From DATFVA01 sp963832715 (lineage in GTDB: Bacteria > Bacteroidota > Ignavibacteria > Ignavibacteriales > Ignavibacteriaceae): a DNA stretch of 64,000 nt. The stretch spans positions 286,580 to 350,579 of the forward strand of contig CAWHVB010000007.1 of assembly GCA_963832715.1 (NCBI GenBank), given 5' to 3'. Position numbers and translations under genes: made by a program. The notes below the pieces were generated by a model that saw nothing but the letters and a program-made list of their open reading frames with translations, made no database searches and was not told the origin of the DNA. Shown here piece after piece: positions 1-10,374 of the stretch (positions within the stretch are counted from its first letter, which is position 1; each line of letters starts with the position of its first letter).

Positions 1-398
1 TTGATTGACTGTTCTCTGTTTTCACCAGGGATAAAACAAACTACCTGCTGCAGATAAATAAGATAATCAAAACTATTACTATCAATAGAATTAAGATTTG
101 CAGCATCAAGAACGAGTAATTTTACATTAGATTTCCTTCTCTGTTTATTAAGTTCTGCCATTTCAATCATAGCAGGGACATAATCGAATGCTGTTATTTC
201 GAGGAAGCCCATTCTTTCTATATTAAAGGCTATTCTCCCTCCCCCCGTCCCAGCTTCGATTACTCTCCCGCCAGGATTTTTAAGATATTTCGAAATCAGA
301 TACTTTTCGGCGGGAATTAATTCCCCATTACCCTTTTCAGCCCAGCCTTTGAATTCCTGGTTTGAATATATTTCTTTATTACTTAATTGTTTTACCAA
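1..398 (-). CDS. Class I SAM-dependent methyltransferase, C-terminus cut by window edge
   Basis: The reverse strand reads open from just after the glmS stop to the window edge. The protein contains VIEAGTGGGRIAF, a motif I (SAM-binding glycine loop) of Rossmann-type class I methyltransferases. It is followed by an acidic strand end (ITAFDYVPAMIEMA) and a motif IV-like segment (SFDYLIYLQQV). No ATG lies in this frame near the beginning; TTG at 398-396 gives LVKQLSNKEIYS and is the likely start, with ATT at 404 as an alternative. It begins 17 bases after glmS and probably shares its transcript. The substrate cannot be told from the visible 132 residues. Confidence 0.72.
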   Translation of the reverse strand, partial: MVKQLSNKEIYSNQEFKGWAEKGNGELIPAEKYLISKYLKNPGGRVIEAGTGGGRIAFNIERMGFLEITAFDYVPAMIEMAELNKQRRKSNVKLLVLDAANLNSIDSNSFDYLIYLQQVVCFIPGENREQSI

Positions 399-414
399 TA
401 TAATACCCGGTGTG

Positions 415-2247
415 TTACTCGACGGTCACACTCTTTGCAAGGTTCCTCGGCTGATCTACATTGAGACCTTTCTTAACTGCGATATGATAAGCAAGTAATT
501 GCAAAGGTATTACCGTAAGGAGTGGAGTAAGCATCCTGATTGTATCCGGAATTTTTATTGTATGATCCACCAGGTGATCAATATTTCGGTCATTATCACT
601 GGCAATTGCGATAATCCTCCCACTGCGGGCTTTAACTTCTTCAATATTGCTCAATATTTTGTCGTAATTGGTATCTTTAGGTGCAATAAAAACTGCAGGC
701 ATATTGTCATCAATTAATGCTATAGGACCATGTTTCATTTCTGCAGCAGGATATCCTTCGGCGTGTATATAGGAAATTTCTTTAAGTTTCAGAGCACCCT
801 CAAGAGCGACGGGAAAGTTGAAACCTCTTCCTAAATAAAGGAAATTTCGGGAATCTTTAAAATCTTCTGCTATCTTTTCAATTTTGTCATTCAATTCAAG
901 AATTTTCGAAATTTTATCAGGGATCCTTAACAGTTCTTCTGCAATGCATTTGCCGTCGGCGAGACTCATATTCCTCTTTCTCGCTAAAAGCAGAGTAATC
1001 AATGCCAGTGCCACAAGCTGTGAGGTAAACGCTTTAGTTGAAGCTACTCCAATTTCAGGTCCTGCGTGCGTGTAGACGCCCGCCTCACTTTCTCTTGCAA
1101 TCGAACTGCCCACTACATTACATATTCCCAGAACGAGAGCACCTCTTATTTTAGCTTCTTTCATTGCAGCCAGGGTATCGGCAGTCTCCCCACTCTGTGA
1201 AATAAAAAATATAGCATCATCCGGATTCAATACCGGGTTTCTATAGCGGAATTCAGATGCATATTCAACTTCAGTAGGAATTCTTGCGAATTCCTCCAGC
1301 ATATACTCTCCTACTAACCCCGCATGCCACGAAGTGCCGCACGCCGATATGATAATTCTTTTTGCTTTTGATAGTTTATCAAGTACCGGTTCAAGGCCGC
1401 CCAGTTTAGCTGTTCCTTTATCCAGAATAATTCTTCCTCTCATAGAATTACGCACCGATTCCGGCTGTTCCATTATCTCTTTAAGCATAAAATGCTGGTA
1501 ACCGCCCTTATCGATCTCGTCGAGGCTCATACTAATTTCATGAATTTCCTTCTCTATTTCAATATCGCTTATTGTCCGGGCAAAAAACTTGTCTTTATAC
1601 AGTTCAACAATCTCACCATCCTCAAGGTAGACTACCTGTTTGGTATATGCAAGAATTGCAGAAACATCGGAGGCAATAAAGTTTTCATTATCTCCGATAC
1701 CTACCAAAAGCGGAGAGCCTTTCCTGGCGGCGACTATTTTATCGGGCTCCTCTTTATAAATAACTGCAAGTCCATAAGTTCCTTCAATTTCACCTAATGC
1801 TAGCTGGACAGATTTAAAAAGTGAATATCCTTTTTTTAGAATACTATCGATAAGATGTGCAAATACCTCACTGTCGGTATCAGAAATAAAGTTATATCCC
1901 ATCTTTTCCAGACCTGTTTTCAGAGTCCTGAAATTCTCAATTATACCGTTATGAATTATAAAAAGATCATTAGATTCATTTGTATGCGGATGTGCATTAA
2001 TTTCATTGGGTATACCATGAGTAGCCCATCTTGTATGCCCGATACCGATGTGTGCATTCAAATTGAGCTTTTCAATTCTTTTTTCCAGGAGGGATACTTT
2101 CCCTTTATTTTTTACTACACTTGAAATTCCATTATTCAGAATGCCTATTCCGGCTGAATCGTATCCTCTGTATTCAAGTCTTTTTAACCCGTTTATCAGG
2201 ATCGGAACACAATTTTTTTCCCCGATATATCCTACAATTCCGCACAT
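415..2247 (-). CDS. glmS: Glutamine--fructose-6-phosphate aminotransferase (isomerizing)
   Basis: This enzyme makes glucosamine-6-phosphate from fructose-6-phosphate and glutamine, the first committed step to UDP-GlcNAc for peptidoglycan and surface glycans. The protein is 610 residues, the normal family length. It starts MCGIVGYIG, so Cys2 becomes the N-terminal nucleophile of the glutaminase domain, and HTRWATHG follows near residue 72. Two SIS sugar-isomerase domains follow (SQSGETADT near 350, STKAFTSQ near 405), and the conserved C-terminus DQPRNLAKSVTVE is intact. It lies 43 bases downstream of the C25 peptidase gene on the same strand. No glmS ribozyme-like structure was recognised in that short gap, so regulation is unknown. 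Confidence 0.97.
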   Translation of the reverse strand: MCGIVGYIGEKNCVPILINGLKRLEYRGYDSAGIGILNNGISSVVKNKGKVSLLEKRIEKLNLNAHIGIGHTRWATHGIPNEINAHPHTNESNDLFIIHNGIIENFRTLKTGLEKMGYNFISDTDSEVFAHLIDSILKKGYSLFKSVQLALGEIEGTYGLAVIYKEEPDKIVAARKGSPLLVGIGDNENFIASDVSAILAYTKQVVYLEDGEIVELYKDKFFARTISDIEIEKEIHEISMSLDEIDKGGYQHFMLKEIMEQPESVRNSMRGRIILDKGTAKLGGLEPVLDKLSKAKRIIISACGTSWHAGLVGEYMLEEFARIPTEVEYASEFRYRNPVLNPDDAIFFISQSGETADTLAAMKEAKIRGALVLGICNVVGSSIARESEAGVYTHAGPEIGVASTKAFTSQLVALALITLLLARKRNMSLADGKCIAEELLRIPDKISKILELNDKIEKIAEDFKDSRNFLYLGRGFNFPVALEGALKLKEISYIHAEGYPAAEMKHGPIALIDDNMPAVFIAPKDTNYDKILSNIEEVKARSGRIIAIASDNDRNIDHLVDHTIKIPDTIRMLTPLLTVIPLQLLAYHIAVKKGLNVDQPRNLAKSVTVE

Positions 2248-2290
2248 ATTTTAACCATTTTGTTAATAATTTCAGATAATGAAAACAAAG

Positions 2291-5200
2291 TTATTTAATT
2301 TTGGCTAATTTTTGTGTTACTGCCTTAACAACATCTTTAACCTTGTAGATCATTTTATAAAAATACACGCCATTTGCTATTTCATCCCCATCCTGATCCC
2401 TACCATCCCAGTAGATCTTTTTGAAACCGATATCCTGACCAAGTGCTGAAGACGGAATATTTATGGTTCTTATTAACCTTCCCGCAACTGTATATATTTT
2501 CACATATAGTTCATCAGGTAATTTATCACCTGTGACTTTAAATGTGAAATAAGTTCCTTCTTTAAAAGGATTAGGGTAGTTGTATACATCTCTCAGATCA
2601 TATTCAGTAACAACCTCAAAGTTAACACGGTATGAAGTTGAATCAAAGAAATTGCCGGAAGCATCCTTAGCAAGAACTTCCAGGGTGTGCTCACCTTCAG
2701 CGAGAGATGGATGCCAATTAATCTTTATTGAGTTAGGAGACTGAGTTTGAGTGTAGGTTAAATCCGACTGATTAAAACGGATTATTTTGGCAGTATCATT
2801 CTCGGTGTGAATTATAGTAAAATAACTTGTATCTAATGGCAGAGGGCTATTATCATTCAGTGTAATGACAACTTCAGGTTTGGATGATACAAGATCGCCG
2901 TTAATTATTTCCTTACCATCAAAGGTAATATTAAATACAGGGTTAATTGAATCGCGAACGATATAAAAGTTATGATCCGTGATATTATTAAAAGTGAAGT
3001 ACTCTGATTTCGGATAAGACACCATTGCCTTAATATTATTATCGAAAATAAAAGGCGTACTCGAAAAGGTATATTGGACTGCAACGGTGCTATCCGGTTT
3101 GACGTTGACTACTGGATTAAAAAAGACGCTATCAGAACCATTGAAATAAAAGTCAAGATTTACACTGTCGGCAGGAACAAAACCAATATTTTTAACCTGA
3201 AAATGCATAGTTGTACTTAATCCCTGTAGAATTGAATCCGGGGTAACAGTTATATCTTTTTTTGTCACCATAAGTTCGGGTAGTCCATCGAAATCCACTT
3301 TCAGATCTTTAAATTCCAGGGGATTAGAAGTGTTAAAAGTTGTATCCTTCATACTGAAAAACATTTTCAAATATTTATAATTTGAAGGCGATATGTTTCC
3401 AAGGGGAAAATTATCCGGAACATCAACACCAAGTGTATCATAATTTTTGGTGGTACTATTTAAACCCAGCAACAAATTGTTAAAACTGCCTGAAGAATTC
3501 TGCTGAAGGTCATAATTCAGCATATTCCACTTTGAAGCAGGTCCAATATCCTGAGTTGTGAATGTTCCGTTAGCATCTATATAACTTCCCTTGAAACGGG
3601 AAAACTTAGGACTGACGCCATAATGGTACTGATCGAAAACAGATCCTATCACAACATCATGAGACCAGTCATAGCACCAGGCATAATAGCTCTTCCATGG
3701 TCTATTAACATCCCATTCATCCTCAAAGAATCCATCGGAGAGCCTTATTCTTCTCATATAATTATGGAATTCGTCTTCAGTAGGATAGATATAACCGTGA
3801 GCGACGAAGAAAGAAGTAAATCCATAATAACTCGAGCTCAAAAGCTCTATATCAGGTCTGGCCAGATTCCAGTTATTGGCGGGGTCAAACGTCCTTAATA
3901 CATACCTGAAATTACCCAGGCTATCAAACATACTCAGATTATATACATACTGGCTGTCTGCAGAGAGGTAGTATGAACCAGTAACCGGACGTCCGTGCTG
4001 CCATTCCAGTAATCCCTTAGGAATATGAACACTCGTAGTATCGCCTGTAGCAGGATCTAACCTGACGAGATGATAAGGATCTTCTTCCGCCACATAGATA
4101 TAACCATCACTATAATAAGCGATACTGTAAGCTATCCTAGCATAAAAATTCGGAACTTCTCCGTAGTACTGTCCTTTCACAGTTCCATTATATCCTGTAC
4201 CTACTTTATAAATCTTCGATTTTCCCTGAGGATTGGACCTTGAATAGTACCAGATATTTCCAAAATATATGTAGGTTCCATCAGTAGTAATTGTAGTCAT
4301 ACCGACTGAATCAGTCAACGGGTTACTAAAGGGAATATCTTCGATTAATGTTGTCTGAGAAGGCCGCGGAGGAAGCACGGAAGTATTCAACTGCAGAGAA
4401 CTGTCATCATAATTAATATTATAACTCTTGAACATTTTCAATTCCTCATCATGTGCATAAAATCCATTTACGTCCTGAGAAGCCACTGAGAATGTTCTGA
4501 TTTTAGACCAGGGTCCGTATTTTGTTCCATCAAAAATCTTTATCCGCCAAAAATAAACACCTTCAGGCAGCTGCGGGGCTGTCCAGCTTAAGATACCGTC
4601 GCTGGGAGACAGGTCTCCGGAACTTAAAACAGGTGAATTAAAGCTCAGTCCGGTATCTATTTCTATCGTATACGTAAGATTTAATCCGATGTAATCGCCA
4701 ATATCTACTGCTTTAAATTTGATTATATTCTCAGAAGAGCTGAACCCATCCTGCGGCTTTAATATATTCGCTTCACTAATACTATAAACAACAAACGAGT
4801 TAAAAGCTATATTATCGGAATGATCGTTCTCCGGGATAGGATCAGTTTCATTTACCTTAACTTTGATTTTATAAAGGGATGCCTTAAGCGGGCTCCAATC
4901 GACGATTACTGAATCGAGTTCCCCAAAATTTGGAAGACGTACTGTGGAAATTGAATAGGATGTATCTGCAGATTCGGCTAAAACTTCCACATTAATTGTA
5001 TCCCCGGGAAATGTGACTCCAAGGTTATGAATCAGAGCTTTGACCTGCACAGTATCGTTGACTAGCGGATTTTCTTCAGAGATACTTATATCAGCAGGAC
5101 TTATTGCAAAGTCAGGTTTATCAGGTAAGGCCAGCGTCATTCCAGGATCACCTAAATAAGTAAGAAGCGTTATACTTTCACCATAGTAACCGCCTCCTCC

Positions 5201-8014
5201 GACATCATTCTTTGCATCCATCAGGGCTTTGCCGATGGCGTAATTTCTATATGTGAAGATTTGTTTAAATATCTTCTCATCAATTATCGCCCCGATAGGC
5301 CAATATGTTAAAACAGTGTTTCCGAAAAATCCAATACATCCTTTTCCAGGAGCTTTATTAAAAATTTCACCAAACACATTCTGATCGTCAAAATGCGCAG
5401 TATAACATGTTACACTAAATATTACAGGAAGTCTACCGTCATTCTGCAATAATTCGATATCATCATTTGTAAATATTAAGTCCCACTGGTATCCTCCTCC
5501 ATGCCCATAATAATTTCCCAATACTACTCCATCATCTATTTCACTCCTTATCTTAGGGCCTCCTCCAATGTAGAGTGAATCCTCATGGTTGTCCGGGAAA
5601 TTAAAAACGCGGGAAGGGTGAATACCGTTAGGAATTAAATAATGGTTCGCCAGGGTATCACTTCTTGCATTGAAATGGAAATGTTGTTCATCATCCGCAG
5701 TCAGGCCTGAAGATGCCAGCAGTACATCCTGTTTCCATGCTTTGCCAGGATCCGCGGGATAATTTTCGAGTTTATCCATTAAGATGTCTGCCTCCTCCGG
5801 AGTTTCACATGACATCCTGCCAATTGCTAAATCGGGAGCAAGGTCATTGCCGGCAACATCTACTATTAAATTGTCACTTGGAGCTTTACCATAAGTGCCC
5901 ACAAAATAAGGCAGCGAAGGAATGAAATTGGGTCTGCTCGTAGTTAGAAGGTGTCTATAATCATGGCTCATATCACCAAACAAAACCACATAAACAGGCG
6001 CAGGGGTCTGCCAGTTTTCAAAGGCGTACTTTACAAAATCCCGTAAAGACTGAGGATCCAACATACCGTACGAGAATTCGTCATAGATCTGATTGATGTC
6101 AACTATTTTTATTCTGGGGTTTGTGATCTCAGAATCGGGGTATTGCTGTTCACGTAAAGTTTTTAATCTTTGTGCCGCATCCATAAAATCGGGATGTGTA
6201 ATTATAATGTAATCAGCTCCATTTGCAGGGTTCCTTAAATCTGAGGATACATCCTGCCTGACCGAATCCGGGGAGAGGAAATAGCTATCAGCCACACAAT
6301 AATATTCTGTTTTTTGATTTACAGTGTCCACAAATAATGCTGAGTGAATTTGGTCATTCCTGATTTCAGGGTTAACCAGTATCTGGTTCCGGCTGGGAAC
6401 ATAGATTTTCATATTATCTTCGTACCAGAATGTGAGCCAGTATCTGTTTACTCCTGAAATACCGGGAGGATTTATAAGTTCATAGTGATTGCCGAATGTT
6501 TCGCTGTCTCTCCAGTACTGGAATTCAAACCAGTTGACCCGGATTTCGTCAGAGGTTTCACAAGTATTCCCTCTCACAAAAATATCTAATGCATTCCCCT
6601 CGGGGTAGATATGAATACTGTCATCGGAAACATAGAGGTTTTTTTCAAATATGATATTTTTCTGATCTCCCCATAATGCATGACCGATCAGCTGATTGGT
6701 TAATTGAATCTCAGCGTCATGATTATTCTGACATAACCCGCTTAAAGTCATACCCTGCATTGCTATTCTAAGTTTTACATGGACTGAATCGGCATTTGCC
6801 TTTGGTAAACCAGAGAAAAGTACTTCAAAACCTCCCGTGCTTTGTCCGCCCTGTGCTGTAGCCTTACCCCAGAACCAGAAATCACGCTGATCATTAGGGG
6901 CGTATCCCAGGGTTTCATAAAGAGAATCTTTCTCATAATGAATTGTTTTAAAATCTGTATTAAAAGTTCTGTTCCAGGTTTGCGGATAACAATTTTTAGT
7001 TGTATATCTTGCAGAAAGAGTATCGCTCTGGTATGAAAACCAGTAGACATTCGAGTTTGTATAAATATTAGCTGTGCAGTATTGGGTTGGTGTCGGAGGT
7101 CCTCCCACAAATTGCAGGTAGTCGCCGCTGTTAAATATACCATCCCCCCCATCATTGACATCAATCGGGACAGAATTCCCTTCGTTCACCAGTTCAAGAG
7201 CATCGCTTGATACTCCTCCCTGAATAGGAACTCCGGAATTAACCAGTTGATCAAATGTTAGGCGGTAGACGCCTTTATCTTTCAGATAAATTTTGAAATA
7301 ATTTTTATTTGGATTGTACCAGTAATTACCGTATCCGCCGCCGCCATATACGACATCCTGAGGACTTTTACCAGTCCACTGCAATGCCTGAGTATAATTT
7401 ACCACAGCTGACTTCAAATAATTTTTTGTTAAATTATCATTTATACTAATGTTAGTAGAAGCCTTTCCATTGAATGCTACCTTTAAGACTATTCTATTGT
7501 TGGCAACCAATTCGTGAGTTACAGGGTTATACTGGTATGGGGAAACCTGTACTGGCATAACTCTTGAATACCTCATTACATATCCGGAACCAAGTTCCGC
7601 AGGCTGCATAGGGAAAAATTTATTAGCTGAATAGATAGCCTTATCAAAATTGTCAGTGTTTATTTTAGTAAACTGAGGATCTTCCTCCGGAAAAGGCAGG
7701 ATCAATTTGTTCTGCATAGAGCTCTTATCAGTCTGGATTATCTGCAATGCCGGGTTTGAGTTGAATGGAACAGCGATAGTAATTCTGTATTCCGGCAGCC
7801 ACGGTTCACCGTGTTTTCGTGCTGATAACTCCCCGCCTTCAATCATCTGATAGACTCGTGAATCAATAGTCGTATCCTTCAGGTGATAGACACCCTTAAA
7901 ATTAAATTCGATTTTTAAACCCTGATTAGTTGATTCGAGGATTTTGTATGATTGGGCAGGGGTAATATGGGAGAAAATGAGTATAGTGAAAAAGAACGAA
8001 AAAATTTTCCTCAT
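2291..8014 (-). CDS. C25-family (gingipain/PorU2-like) cysteine peptidase with T9SS C-terminal domain
   Basis: This is a giant exported protein of 1907 residues. The start at 8014 is preferred to the ATG at 8074 because it yields a clean signal peptide (MRKIFSFFFTILIFSH, cleaved near PAQS) and has AGGG upstream. After an N-terminal prodomain-like beta region, the C25 peptidase core contains YYGHGGGYQWD (His about 838) and VIFSVTCYTAHFDD (Cys about 870), the expected His/Cys dyad. Downstream are CARDB/Ig-like repeats (PADISISEENPLVNDTV), a fibronectin-like segment (YFWRIKIFDGTKYGPW) and a propeller-like stretch. The C-terminus (YNYPNPFKEGTYFTF, then GVYFYKMIYK) is a FlgD-like type IX sorting domain. 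It could be a secreted protease or a PorU2-type sortase homologue. The sorting domain argues against classical PorU. It follows the Wzi-like gene in a surface-glycan operon. Confidence 0.88.
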   Translation of the reverse strand: MRKIFSFFFTILIFSHITPAQSYKILESTNQGLKIEFNFKGVYHLKDTTIDSRVYQMIEGGELSARKHGEPWLPEYRITIAVPFNSNPALQIIQTDKSSMQNKLILPFPEEDPQFTKINTDNFDKAIYSANKFFPMQPAELGSGYVMRYSRVMPVQVSPYQYNPVTHELVANNRIVLKVAFNGKASTNISINDNLTKNYLKSAVVNYTQALQWTGKSPQDVVYGGGGYGNYWYNPNKNYFKIYLKDKGVYRLTFDQLVNSGVPIQGGVSSDALELVNEGNSVPIDVNDGGDGIFNSGDYLQFVGGPPTPTQYCTANIYTNSNVYWFSYQSDTLSARYTTKNCYPQTWNRTFNTDFKTIHYEKDSLYETLGYAPNDQRDFWFWGKATAQGGQSTGGFEVLFSGLPKANADSVHVKLRIAMQGMTLSGLCQNNHDAEIQLTNQLIGHALWGDQKNIIFEKNLYVSDDSIHIYPEGNALDIFVRGNTCETSDEIRVNWFEFQYWRDSETFGNHYELINPPGISGVNRYWLTFWYEDNMKIYVPSRNQILVNPEIRNDQIHSALFVDTVNQKTEYYCVADSYFLSPDSVRQDVSSDLRNPANGADYIIITHPDFMDAAQRLKTLREQQYPDSEITNPRIKIVDINQIYDEFSYGMLDPQSLRDFVKYAFENWQTPAPVYVVLFGDMSHDYRHLLTTSRPNFIPSLPYFVGTYGKAPSDNLIVDVAGNDLAPDLAIGRMSCETPEEADILMDKLENYPADPGKAWKQDVLLASSGLTADDEQHFHFNARSDTLANHYLIPNGIHPSRVFNFPDNHEDSLYIGGGPKIRSEIDDGVVLGNYYGHGGGYQWDLIFTNDDIELLQNDGRLPVIFSVTCYTAHFDDQNVFGEIFNKAPGKGCIGFFGNTVLTYWPIGAIIDEKIFKQIFTYRNYAIGKALMDAKNDVGGGGYYGESITLLTYLGDPGMTLALPDKPDFAISPADISISEENPLVNDTVQVKALIHNLGVTFPGDTINVEVLAESADTSYSISTVRLPNFGELDSVIVDWSPLKASLYKIKVKVNETDPIPENDHSDNIAFNSFVVYSISEANILKPQDGFSSSENIIKFKAVDIGDYIGLNLTYTIEIDTGLSFNSPVLSSGDLSPSDGILSWTAPQLPEGVYFWRIKIFDGTKYGPWSKIRTFSVASQDVNGFYAHDEELKMFKSYNINYDDSSLQLNTSVLPPRPSQTTLIEDIPFSNPLTDSVGMTTITTDGTYIYFGNIWYYSRSNPQGKSKIYKVGTGYNGTVKGQYYGEVPNFYARIAYSIAYYSDGYIYVAEEDPYHLVRLDPATGDTTSVHIPKGLLEWQHGRPVTGSYYLSADSQYVYNLSMFDSLGNFRYVLRTFDPANNWNLARPDIELLSSSYYGFTSFFVAHGYIYPTEDEFHNYMRRIRLSDGFFEDEWDVNRPWKSYYAWCYDWSHDVVIGSVFDQYHYGVSPKFSRFKGSYIDANGTFTTQDIGPASKWNMLNYDLQQNSSGSFNNLLLGLNSTTKNYDTLGVDVPDNFPLGNISPSNYKYLKMFFSMKDTTFNTSNPLEFKDLKVDFDGLPELMVTKKDITVTPDSILQGLSTTMHFQVKNIGFVPADSVNLDFYFNGSDSVFFNPVVNVKPDSTVAVQYTFSSTPFIFDNNIKAMVSYPKSEYFTFNNITDHNFYIVRDSINPVFNITFDGKEIINGDLVSSKPEVVITLNDNSPLPLDTSYFTIIHTENDTAKIIRFNQSDLTYTQTQSPNSIKINWHPSLAEGEHTLEVLAKDASGNFFDSTSYRVNFEVVTEYDLRDVYNYPNPFKEGTYFTFKVTGDKLPDELYVKIYTVAGRLIRTINIPSSALGQDIGFKKIYWDGRDQDGDEIANGVYFYKMIYKVKDVVKAVTQKLAKIK

Positions 8015-8115
8015 GAAAGACCCTATATTTAAAATGTTCAGTTTTAACTTAGAATTTTGCAAAAATTGACGCAAGGCGAAAAAATTACCTTTAATAAAAT
8101 AATTGCCCCTGACGC

Positions 8116-9783
8116 CTACCTGAAGAAAAGTCTTAATTGGCTATAAATTGAGTATCCAGATTCACTGGCTGAATCTGATTTGGTAAAAGAAGAGTTGATT
8201 ATCAGATTAAAGTATATTCCATATAAGATTTCGTTTTGTAATTTCAATGAAAGATTATCTGTAGTTTCAATTTTTCCATCCAATAATGGAGCGATTTCAG
8301 AATCATACAAAGTAAAGTTTTCAAAAATATTTCCGCCGACATTTTTAATCAGCTTGCCATTGCTAGCATAATAATTATTTCCGTGAATTATATGGGAATA
8401 ATTTATCCCTATCTCCCAGTCTCCGGGTAATAAATAACTGACTTCGGCGCTTACAGCAGTGGAATTAGGCTGCAGGTTTGTTCCGAGTAAATATGAGTTA
8501 TTCGTGTAAGTCAGTGATTCACCCAAACCCGGATGTGAAAATGTATAAGGCCTTATCTGGATATATTCAATTTTTAAACCGGCATTATCAGGCAACAATG
8601 GATTTGTAAGCATTATTCCCGCCTGCCATGCAGAACGGTTATCAACCCTGTCAAACTCTCCTTTGAAAAAGGCGCTGTACAGAATATCATCAAAAATCAT
8701 CGACGCAGCTATCTCTGTACCATCAGTTATTTTGTATCTGAGGTCTAATGATAAGAAGGAATTATCCAAATCACCGAGGGTTCTCTGGGCTGATTCCCAG
8801 AACAGGAAGGGATTGAGATAAGCTGCTTCGAAAGGCCGGTCAGCATATATTATCATTTGAGAAATCCCAAGTTTTAACTCGGGAAGCGGGGTAAATCCAA
8901 GCCGACTGACAGCCAGGTATTTAGCTCCTTTCTGCCGGATATTTCCTGTCATTGAATCTATATAGACTGTCTCAAAGGGCTGTACAAGCCATCCATGCAT
9001 AAAATCATATCTGATTGACTTATAGGCAATATTGAATTTAAGAAAATCGAACAGAGGCGGATTATCTGAGAGTATCATTCGATTTATTTGACCACTCCCC
9101 CATAATATTCTTTCCCTGCCAAGTTCGAAATTAACTGCATTTTTTTTGAGTCTTATGTATCCCTGAGTGTAATCAAAAAAATTAATGCCGGTATTGTTAA
9201 ATGTAAAACTGGTTTTTACCCTTGGGTCAAGTTCAGCGACCTGCCTGTTATGGTATTGGGTACCGTTGGAACCTTCCAGCAAAAAACCCAGCCAGCCGGA
9301 ATAGGATCCGTAAACCTGGCCGCCGATATTCATGAGCAGACTATAGTCTTTATATTTGTCTGCATACAAATAAGTTAAATCTCCAAGAAAATCGACATTC
9401 AAAATTGCAGTTGAATCCCGGTAGGCATAGAGGTGTTTTTGATTGTATCTTCTATAATTGCTGAGGAATTCCGAGGGAAAATTATCCAGGTATGAGACAG
9501 CACTGTCTCCAAGAACTCCCATTTTAACTTCCATTCTGCAGAGAAATTCTTTTTCAGCACTGCTTAACAAAAAAGATCTGTTCTCTATTTCTTTCAGATA
9601 CCCAACTACACGGGATTTTGACATAGGTAATATTATGTCATCGTAATTAGAAAGTGTACCTTTGAGAAACATATTTTTAAGAAAGGGATAGACCTGGTGA
9701 TCTGCCGGTATATTCTCAACCTGGGAAAAAACAGGAACAATAAAAAAGAATAAAAAAATCAGGCATAACTTGAATTTTTGCAA
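8116..9783 (-). CDS. Capsule assembly Wzi-like outer-membrane beta-barrel protein
   Basis: The 555-residue protein has a signal peptide (MQKFKLCLIFLFFFIVPVFSQ) followed by alternating aromatic and polar strands and ends in an aromatic strand (YSQLRLFFR), as expected for an outer-membrane barrel. The N-terminal helical part (HQVYPFLKNMFLKG) followed by strands such as ELGRERILWGSGQINRMILSD resembles the Wzi/capsule-assembly family, in which the barrel anchors capsule at the surface. It starts 3 bases after the sugar transferase stop, so the two are almost certainly co-translated. That link to glycan synthesis supports a role in surface attachment. Family assignment is by pattern only, and another large barrel family remains possible. 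Confidence 0.72.
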   Translation of the reverse strand: MQKFKLCLIFLFFFIVPVFSQVENIPADHQVYPFLKNMFLKGTLSNYDDIILPMSKSRVVGYLKEIENRSFLLSSAEKEFLCRMEVKMGVLGDSAVSYLDNFPSEFLSNYRRYNQKHLYAYRDSTAILNVDFLGDLTYLYADKYKDYSLLMNIGGQVYGSYSGWLGFLLEGSNGTQYHNRQVAELDPRVKTSFTFNNTGINFFDYTQGYIRLKKNAVNFELGRERILWGSGQINRMILSDNPPLFDFLKFNIAYKSIRYDFMHGWLVQPFETVYIDSMTGNIRQKGAKYLAVSRLGFTPLPELKLGISQMIIYADRPFEAAYLNPFLFWESAQRTLGDLDNSFLSLDLRYKITDGTEIAASMIFDDILYSAFFKGEFDRVDNRSAWQAGIMLTNPLLPDNAGLKIEYIQIRPYTFSHPGLGESLTYTNNSYLLGTNLQPNSTAVSAEVSYLLPGDWEIGINYSHIIHGNNYYASNGKLIKNVGGNIFENFTLYDSEIAPLLDGKIETTDNLSLKLQNEILYGIYFNLIINSSFTKSDSASESGYSIYSQLRLFFR

Positions 9784-9786
9784 TTT

Positions 9787-10362
9787 TCAGATGTTTCCTT
9801 CATTATTAAAAACAATCAGGAACGTCTTAAAAAATACAATTAAATCTGAAACAAAGTTTGCATTCTTATAATAATTAAGTTCCATATGAATGCGTTCATC
9901 AGGAGTCAGCATCTGCCGGCCATTAATCTGGGAGATCCCTGTTACACCAGGTTTGTAGTCAAATATTTTCTGCTGTTCAGCAGAATATTTATCCGTTATT
10001 GAAGGTATATCGGGACGAGGCCCGACAACAGTCATTTCACCTAAAAGGACATTTATAAAATTGGGTATTTCATCTATGCTCGTTCTCCTTAAAAACCTGC
10101 CGACCCTGGTAATGCGAGGATCATTTACCTGTGTAAGTTCCGGACCTACAGCAAGCGCATTATTAACCATTCCCCGGAATTTAACCAATTTGAATTTCTT
10201 CCCTTTATAGCCGGTTCTTTCGTGAAGGAAAAAGGCCGGGCCCTCAGATTCTAATTTTATGGCGATAATGGAGAGCAGCAGCAGAGGTGATGATATAATT
10301 AAAATCAGGCTACTTAATAAAATATCTGTAAAGCGTTTGACCCAGCTTCCCTGTCTTCCCAT
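9787..10362 (-). CDS. Undecaprenyl-phosphate sugar phosphotransferase (monotopic PGT family)
   Basis: This enzyme starts glycan assembly by moving a sugar-1-phosphate onto undecaprenyl phosphate at the inner membrane. The 191-residue protein has one N-terminal hydrophobic re-entrant helix (DILLSSLILIISSPLLLLSI), then the family core KLVKFRGMV, RRTSIDEIPNFINVLLGEM, VVGPRPDIP and YKPGVTGISQINGR. It lacks the extra N-terminal membrane domain of WbaP/WcaJ and so matches the short PglC-like form. It lies 12 bases after the DegT aminotransferase and 3 bases before the Wzi-like gene. The aminotransferase-plus-PGT pair suggests the first sugar is an amino-deoxy sugar (inference). Confidence 0.93.
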   Translation of the reverse strand: MGRQGSWVKRFTDILLSSLILIISSPLLLLSIIAIKLESEGPAFFLHERTGYKGKKFKLVKFRGMVNNALAVGPELTQVNDPRITRVGRFLRRTSIDEIPNFINVLLGEMTVVGPRPDIPSITDKYSAEQQKIFDYKPGVTGISQINGRQMLTPDERIHMELNYYKNANFVSDLIVFFKTFLIVFNNEGNI

Positions 10363-10374
10363 ATTTCAGAAAAA

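Noticed and set aside
6775..7164. 129-codon minus-strand ORF inside the C25 peptidase gene
   Set aside because: It lies wholly inside the 1907-residue ORF in another frame, with no ribosome-binding site or family match.
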